Assembly (NCBI GenBank): GCA_963753385.1
Contig: CAVWCC010000005.1
Span: 248,001 to 312,000 of the forward strand
Direction of reading: 5' to 3'
DNA: 64,000 nucleotides
Source of the DNA: JALZKA01 sp963753385
GTDB lineage: Bacteria; Actinomycetota; Thermoleophilia; Solirubrobacterales; 70-9
Position numbers and translations under genes: made by a program. Under the pieces are notes generated by a model. It searched no databases, was not told where the DNA came from, and saw nothing but the letters and a program-made list of their open reading frames with translations. Below, piece after piece: positions 59,977 to 64,000 of this stretch. Each line of letters opens with the position of its first letter. The stretch's first letter is position 1.

Positions 59977-61977
59977 CTACCAATGAACGCCGCGCATCAG
60001 GTACGCGAAGGCCACGCCCTCCGTCGAGACGTCCTCGTCCTTGGCCGCCTTGTCAGCGTCGCCCTTCGCTGCCTTCGAGTCGGGGAACAGCTTGTAGCCC
60101 TGGTGCAGGATCGCGTCCGAGGCCTTCGGCGCCAGCGAATAGAGGACCTCACCGAAGGTCCCGAGCTTGGTGGCGACCTTCTTCGGCCGGCGGATGATCG
60201 CGTCGGTGATCATCTCGGCCGCCTCCTCGGAGGAGATCGTCGGGAACGCGTCGTACATCTTGGTCGGCGCGATCATCGGAGTGCGCACGAGCGGCATGTG
60301 GATCGTCGTGATGTGCACGTTGTCATCGATCACCTCGGAGCCGATGCACCGTGAGAACGCGTCGAGCGCCGCCTTCGAGGCCACGTAGGCGGAGAACCTG
60401 GGGGTGTTCGTCTGCACGCCGATCGAGCTGATGTTGATGATGTGCCCGAACTTGCTCTTGCGCATCACCGGCAGCAGCTTCATGATCAGCTTGAGCGCCC
60501 CGAAGTAGTTCAGCTGCATGGTCCGCTCGTAGTCGTGGAAGCGGTCGTAGGAGAGCGCGACCGAGCGGCGGATCGAGCGCCCGGCGTTGTTTACCAGGAT
60601 GTCGACGCGGCCGTGCTCGGCCAGGACCTCTTCGGCCATCCGCTCGATGTCCTCGAGGTCGGAGAGGTCGCACCGGTGGATGTGCGCGGTGCCCCCGGCG
60701 GCCACGATCTCGTCGCGCGTCTCCTCGAGTCTTTCGGGGGTGCGGGCGACGAGCAGCACGGTGCCGCCGGCCTCGCCGACCTTGAGCGCCGCCGACTTGC
60801 CGATCCCCGACGAGGCGCCGGTGATCATCACGACCTTGCCGGCGACCGCCCCCGCGAGCGAGCGATCCTTGAACAGGTCGGGATCCAGGTTCCGCTCCCA
60901 GTAGTCCCACAGCTTGTCGGCGTACGCCTCGAGTGGCGGTACGTCGATGCCGCTGCCCTCGAGCGCCTCACGCGCGTTGCGGTTGTCGAAGCTCGTCGGA
61001 TAGTTGATGTAGGTCAGCACCGAGTCGGGGATCCCGAGGTCGCCGAGGATGGTGTTACGGATCCGCTTCACCGGCGGCAGCATCAACAGCCCGGAGCGCA
61101 CCTGCTGCGGGACCATCTCGAACATCTTCGGGTCGAGCCGCAGCCCCATCTGCGGCCCGTGTCCCGCGCGGGCGAAGATGTTGATCACCTGGCCCGCCGA
61201 CTTCGGATTCGGGTCGGTCAGCGAGAACGCCTTCCCGTCCCACCGCTCGTCGTCCAGATGCCCGATGTGGTCGATCGCCTTGGCGACGAAATCGACCGGG
61301 ACGATGTTGATCTCCTTGCCCTCGACCCCGATCGTCGGCAGCCACGGAGGCACGACGGCCCGCAGCCGCTGGATCAGCTTGAAGAAGTAGTAGGGCCCGT
61401 CGATCTTGTCCATTTCGCCGGTCTCCGAGTGCCCGACCACGATCCCGGGCCGGTAGACGCGCCACGGTCGCTGGGATTCCTCGCGGACAATGCGCTCGGA
61501 CTCGTGCTTGGTGCGGAAATACGGGTGGGTGTCGAGGTCCTGAGCCTCGTCGAACATGTCCTCGAGCCAGAGGCCCTTGTAGAGGCCCGCCGCGGCGATC
61601 GAGCTGACCATGTGGACGCGCCCTGCCTCGACGGCGTCGGCGAGCTCGACCATGTGCCGGGTGCCCTCGATGTTCGCGACCTGTTGGGTCTCGGCGTCCG
61701 CGGTCATGTCGTAGATCGCAGCGAGGTGGAACAGGTGATCGACCTCGCCGTTCAGCCTGCCGATCTCCGAGTCCGAGACGCCGAGGCGCGGCTGCGAGAG
61801 GTCGCCGACGATCCCGACGACGCGGTCCTCGCCCACGCCCCAGCGGTTCCGAAGCTCCTCAAGCCGCCCCTTCGAGCCCTCGCGGACGAGCACGTAGATC
61901 GTGCCCTCGCGCTCGAGCAGGCGCTCGACCAGATGTCGTCCGATGAACCCGGTCGCGCCGGTGACGAAGTAGCTCAA
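59977..61977 (-). CDS. Two-module fatty acyl-CoA reductase (NAD-binding 4 + SDR)
   Basis: 666 aa from TTG 61977 with a good Shine-Dalgarno (AGGAGGAG, 6 nt). Residues 1-330: extended SDR of the thioester-reductase type (SYFVTGATGFIGRHLVERLLE, GTRHMVELADAVEAGRVHMVSSIAAAG, PYFRTKHESERIVRE). Residues about 370-640: a second SDR (VVMITGASSGIGKSAAL, NVSS-type INISSIGVQTNTPRFSAYVASKAALDAF). This double architecture and length match Marinobacter and mycobacterial fatty acyl-CoA reductases, which reduce acyl-CoA to fatty alcohol with NADPH. The C-terminal end is Asp/Lys rich (SKAAKGDADKAAKDEDVS). First gene of the operon down to 54391; supplies alcohol to the AGPS-like enzyme or to wax-ester synthesis. 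Confidence 0.85.
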   Translation of the reverse strand: MSYFVTGATGFIGRHLVERLLEREGTIYVLVREGSKGRLEELRNRWGVGEDRVVGIVGDLSQPRLGVSDSEIGRLNGEVDHLFHLAAIYDMTADAETQQVANIEGTRHMVELADAVEAGRVHMVSSIAAAGLYKGLWLEDMFDEAQDLDTHPYFRTKHESERIVREESQRPWRVYRPGIVVGHSETGEMDKIDGPYYFFKLIQRLRAVVPPWLPTIGVEGKEINIVPVDFVAKAIDHIGHLDDERWDGKAFSLTDPNPKSAGQVINIFARAGHGPQMGLRLDPKMFEMVPQQVRSGLLMLPPVKRIRNTILGDLGIPDSVLTYINYPTSFDNRNAREALEGSGIDVPPLEAYADKLWDYWERNLDPDLFKDRSLAGAVAGKVVMITGASSGIGKSAALKVGEAGGTVLLVARTPERLEETRDEIVAAGGTAHIHRCDLSDLEDIERMAEEVLAEHGRVDILVNNAGRSIRRSVALSYDRFHDYERTMQLNYFGALKLIMKLLPVMRKSKFGHIINISSIGVQTNTPRFSAYVASKAALDAFSRCIGSEVIDDNVHITTIHMPLVRTPMIAPTKMYDAFPTISSEEAAEMITDAIIRRPKKVATKLGTFGEVLYSLAPKASDAILHQGYKLFPDSKAAKGDADKAAKDEDVSTEGVAFAYLMRGVHW

Positions 61978-62046
61978 CTGTCTCCTCCTGCGTCGTGAGC
62001 CGACTCGTCGTGACCCTACACTTGGTGTGGGAACTTGGCGTTTCAG

Positions 62047-62340
62047 GTGACACCGCCGCACGGCGAGCCGGGCGATTCGGAGGCCCGGACGGGCCACGTC
62101 GATGAGCGCTTCGACGAGCGCAAGCGGCTCGTCACCGACGGGATTCAGGTGCTCGCCCGCGGCGCGATGCTCTGCCCGTCCTGCGCGCTGCCGATCGCGC
62201 CGCCCGCGCGGGTCCGGCCGAAGGCCGAGATGCGCTGCGGTTTCTGCGATCACACGGGTCCGGCCCACACGTTCGTCCGCGGCGACGTCGTCGACACCGC
62301 CGCCAACGAGGTGCGGGTCGTCGCACGGGTAGTGGGATGA
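62047..62340 (+). CDS. Small protein with zinc-ribbon
   Basis: 97 aa from GTG 62047 (TTG 62035 is an alternative in the same frame; both follow a TACACT -10-like box at 62017-62022). The chain has an Arg/Asp-rich N-terminus, GIQVLARGAMLCPSCALPIAPPARVRPKAEMRCGFCDHTGPAHTFVRGDVVDTAANEVRVVARVVG. The CPSC ... CGFC pair forms a four-Cys zinc ribbon. No domain beyond that is recognised. Possibly a nucleic acid or protein interaction module; function unknown. Divergent from FAR (about 70 bp). Confidence 0.6.
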   Translation: MTPPHGEPGDSEARTGHVDERFDERKRLVTDGIQVLARGAMLCPSCALPIAPPARVRPKAEMRCGFCDHTGPAHTFVRGDVVDTAANEVRVVARVVG

Positions 62341-62443
62341 GCGACTTCGTCGCGAAAGCAACATTGCCCCCCCGGTAGGGGCTGATCCTGTGAAAACCCT
62401 GCTGCGAAGCGGCGAACCGCCCACCACCGCGAACGCGAAGTCA

Positions 62444-62449
62444 TAGACT
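62444..62449 (+). promoter_or_regulatory. Putative -10 box (TAGACT) of the Kgd-type gene
   Basis: TAGACT ends 11 nt before the GTG at 62461. No Shine-Dalgarno is present, so the transcript would be leaderless or nearly so. The remaining gap (62341-62443) holds no open frame I can support. Confidence 0.35.
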
Positions 62450-62460
62450 CAGAAGCGGAA

Positions 62461-64000
62461 GTGGCAGAGACTCAAACGGTCGAGATTCAGATGCCCCAGA
62501 TGGGGGAGTCGGTCACCGAGGGGACGATCCTCGAGTGGCACGTTTCGGAGGGGCAGGAGATCAACGAGGGCGACACCGTCGTCGAGGTCTCGACCGACAA
62601 GATCGACGCCGAGGTCCCCGCCCCCGCGAGCGGGGTCGTCACGAAGATCCTCGCCCAGGTCGACGACACTGTGACCGTGGGGCAGGTGCTCGCCGAGATC
62701 GACCCGAACGGGTCGGGAAACGGCGCGGCCCCCGCCCCCGCTGAGACCGGGCCTGGTCTGGCGGGGTCGGGCACCGCCGAGGGTGACGCCGACATCGGGG
62801 ACAGCGATCCCGGCGACCTGCTCGAGGGTGGTCGCGGCGAACATCAGCATGCGGCCGTCCTGCATGACGCTCCCGCAGGCGAGGCCGAGCCGCAGACCGC
62901 CGCAACCGAGGCCGGGGCGGCCACCGGCGAGACAGTGGTTATCGCGATGCCCGAGATGGGCGAGTCGGTCACCGAGGGAACCGTGCTCGAGTGGCAGGTG
63001 GCCGAGGGCGATTCGATCAACGAGGGCGACACCGTGATCGAGGTCTCGACCGACAAGATCGACGCCGAGGTGCCCGCCCCAACCGCCGGAACGATCACCA
63101 AGCTGCTCGTCGAACCGGATGACGTTGTTCAGGTCGGCCAGCCCTTGGCGGAGATGGCCGCGGGGGCTGGCGCCCCCGCGCCCGCAGCAGGCAGCACGCA
63201 GCAGGCAGAGGCTCAGGCGGAAGCGCCCGCAGCAACGGCCGGTGACGGTGGCAGGGCATCTCCCGTCGCCCGGCGCGTGGCGGCCGAGCGCGGGGTCGAC
63301 CTCGGCTCGGTCCAGGGGTCGGGCGCTGGAGGCAAGATCGTGAAGGCCGACGTCCTCGCCGCCGAGGGGAACGGTGCGGCTCCGGCCGCGGCGCCCGCTC
63401 GGGCCGGCGAGGCCAAGCCGCTGCGCGGCCCCGCGGCGATGCTCGCGAAGGCGATGGACGAGAGCCGCAAGACGCCGACGGCGACCTCGTTCCGCACGCT
63501 CCCGGTCGACACCCTCGACGCCAAGCGCAAGGCGATCAACGAGCAGCTGAAGGACCGCGGGATCAAGGTCTCGTTCACGCACCTGATCGCCTGGGCGATC
63601 GTCCGGGCGGCGACCGAGTGGCCGGTGATGGTCCGCACCTTCGAGGAGCGCGACGGCAAGCCGTTCGTGATCGACGGCGCCCCGGTCAACCTCGGGATCG
63701 CGGTGGACGTCGAGAAGAAGGACGGCTCGCGCGCGCTGATGGTCCCCTGCATCAAGGCGTCGGACGCGCTCGACTTCGCCGGGTTCCACGGCTACTACGA
63801 GGACCTGATCAACAAGACCCGGGAGAACAAGCTCACCCCGGACGACTTCCAGGGCACCAACATCTCGCTCACCAATCCGGGCGGGCTGGGGACGGTCGCA
63901 TCGGTGCCACGGCTGATGAGCGGCCAGGGCACGATCATCGCGGTCGGCTCGATCACCTACCCGGTGGAGTGGGCTCACGCTCCCGCCGAGAAGATCAAGG
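62461..64000 (+). CDS. Kgd/SucB-type 2-oxoacid dehydrogenase E2 with two lipoyl domains (cut by right edge)
   Basis: 513 codons visible from GTG 62461, still open at the edge. Lipoyl domain 1 (residues 5-80, Lys47 in STDKIDAEVPAP), an acidic/Ala linker, lipoyl domain 2 (residues 158-235, Lys199, same STDKIDAEVPAP), a short linker, a peripheral-subunit-binding domain (ASPVARRVAAERGVDLGSVQGSGAGGKIVKADVLA, about 265-300), then an acyltransferase core: LRGPAAMLAKAMDESRKTPTATSFRTLPVDTLDAKRKAINEQLKDRGIKVSFTHLIAWAIVRAA, VNLGIAVDVEKKDGSRALMVPCIK, GTNISLTNPGGLGTVASVPRLMSGQGTIIAVGSI. The last motifs match the E2 domain of multifunctional Kgd (mycobacterial 2-oxoglutarate decarboxylase/dehydrogenase) more closely than ordinary SucB. 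Mycobacterial Kgd has no lipoyl domains; whether the E1 domain follows here lies outside the window. Confidence 0.85.
   Translation, partial: MAETQTVEIQMPQMGESVTEGTILEWHVSEGQEINEGDTVVEVSTDKIDAEVPAPASGVVTKILAQVDDTVTVGQVLAEIDPNGSGNGAAPAPAETGPGLAGSGTAEGDADIGDSDPGDLLEGGRGEHQHAAVLHDAPAGEAEPQTAATEAGAATGETVVIAMPEMGESVTEGTVLEWQVAEGDSINEGDTVIEVSTDKIDAEVPAPTAGTITKLLVEPDDVVQVGQPLAEMAAGAGAPAPAAGSTQQAEAQAEAPAATAGDGGRASPVARRVAAERGVDLGSVQGSGAGGKIVKADVLAAEGNGAAPAAAPARAGEAKPLRGPAAMLAKAMDESRKTPTATSFRTLPVDTLDAKRKAINEQLKDRGIKVSFTHLIAWAIVRAATEWPVMVRTFEERDGKPFVIDGAPVNLGIAVDVEKKDGSRALMVPCIKASDALDFAGFHGYYEDLINKTRENKLTPDDFQGTNISLTNPGGLGTVASVPRLMSGQGTIIAVGSITYPVEWAHAPAEKIK

Overview
The window is about 70% G+C, coding-dense chromosomal DNA of an actinobacterium. 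The gene repertoire (wax-ester/diacylglycerol synthase, split acyl-CoA carboxylase parts, PfkB kinase, decaprenyl-phosphate phosphoribosyltransferase-like UbiA, Kgd-type 2-oxoglutarate enzyme with lipoyl domains, many FAD and acyl-CoA enzymes), frequent GTG/TTG starts and many apparent leaderless promoters fit the class Thermoleophilia (Solirubrobacterales-like) best. That placement is an inference from gene content; no rRNA or ribosomal protein marker is present. I see no prophage, insertion sequence, CRISPR or plasmid gene.

Layout. 1-12.4 kb: oligoendopeptidase F (cut by the left edge), a CoA-transferase/GNAT fusion, an MBL hydrolase, WS/DGAT, an L,D-transpeptidase lipoprotein, two FAD-linked oxidases, a PII-like protein, a PLP amino-acid enzyme, a DUF445 membrane protein and two tRNA-Ser genes. 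12.4-23.2 kb: an envelope/exopolysaccharide zone with a frameshifted MFS gene, two tandem GH26-like secreted proteins, a STAS antagonist behind a SigB/SigF-like promoter, a secreted galactose-oxidase-like copper enzyme with all active-site residues, a small sigma factor, UDP-glucuronate decarboxylase and two glycosyltransferases. 23.2-31.2 kb: methylmalonyl-CoA mutase large subunit and the propionyl-CoA carboxylase beta chain (propionyl-CoA to succinyl-CoA), with a tail-to-tail c-di-GMP pair between them and a frameshifted ornithine-cyclodeaminase-like gene after them. 31.2-43.2 kb: a candidate C-rich small RNA, dodecin, and a sulfate assimilation operon (sir, cysH, sat, a 20-codon Cys-containing minigene, cysC), then plsC, a DHA2 transporter, a frameshifted membrane PI-PLC-like gene, a PHP phosphoesterase, an Rrf2 regulator and a TSUP sulfur-anion transporter. 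43.2-46.2 kb: the three modules of human ACAD10 (acyl-CoA dehydrogenase, APH-like kinase, HAD) as three separate genes. 46.2-54.4 kb: two membrane proteins, a DEAD-box helicase, quinone oxidoreductase, PfkB kinase, citrate synthase and two small linked genes. 54.4-62 kb: a six-gene minus-strand lipid operon (fatty acyl-CoA reductase, SDR, AGPS-like FAD enzyme, UbiA, two acyl-CoA dehydrogenases). 62.0-64 kb: a zinc-ribbon protein and the N-terminal part of a Kgd/E2-type protein with two lipoyl domains, cut by the right edge.

The genes outline an aerobic heterotroph that breaks down acyl chains (several acyl-CoA dehydrogenases, propionyl-CoA route, TCA enzymes), stores or builds unusual lipids (WS/DGAT, FAR, AGPS-like), assimilates sulfate and decorates its surface with polysaccharide. 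The features that look least described are: three copies of a 44-nt palindromic repeat at gene borders (two flank the Rrf2 gene), a Cys-containing minigene coupled to cysC, the split ACAD10-like cluster, the FAR-SDR-AGPS-UbiA operon, palindromic shared stop signals (CTAG, TGATCA) at seven convergent gene pairs, a C-rich small-RNA candidate, and three minus-strand genes each broken by an apparent single extra base.
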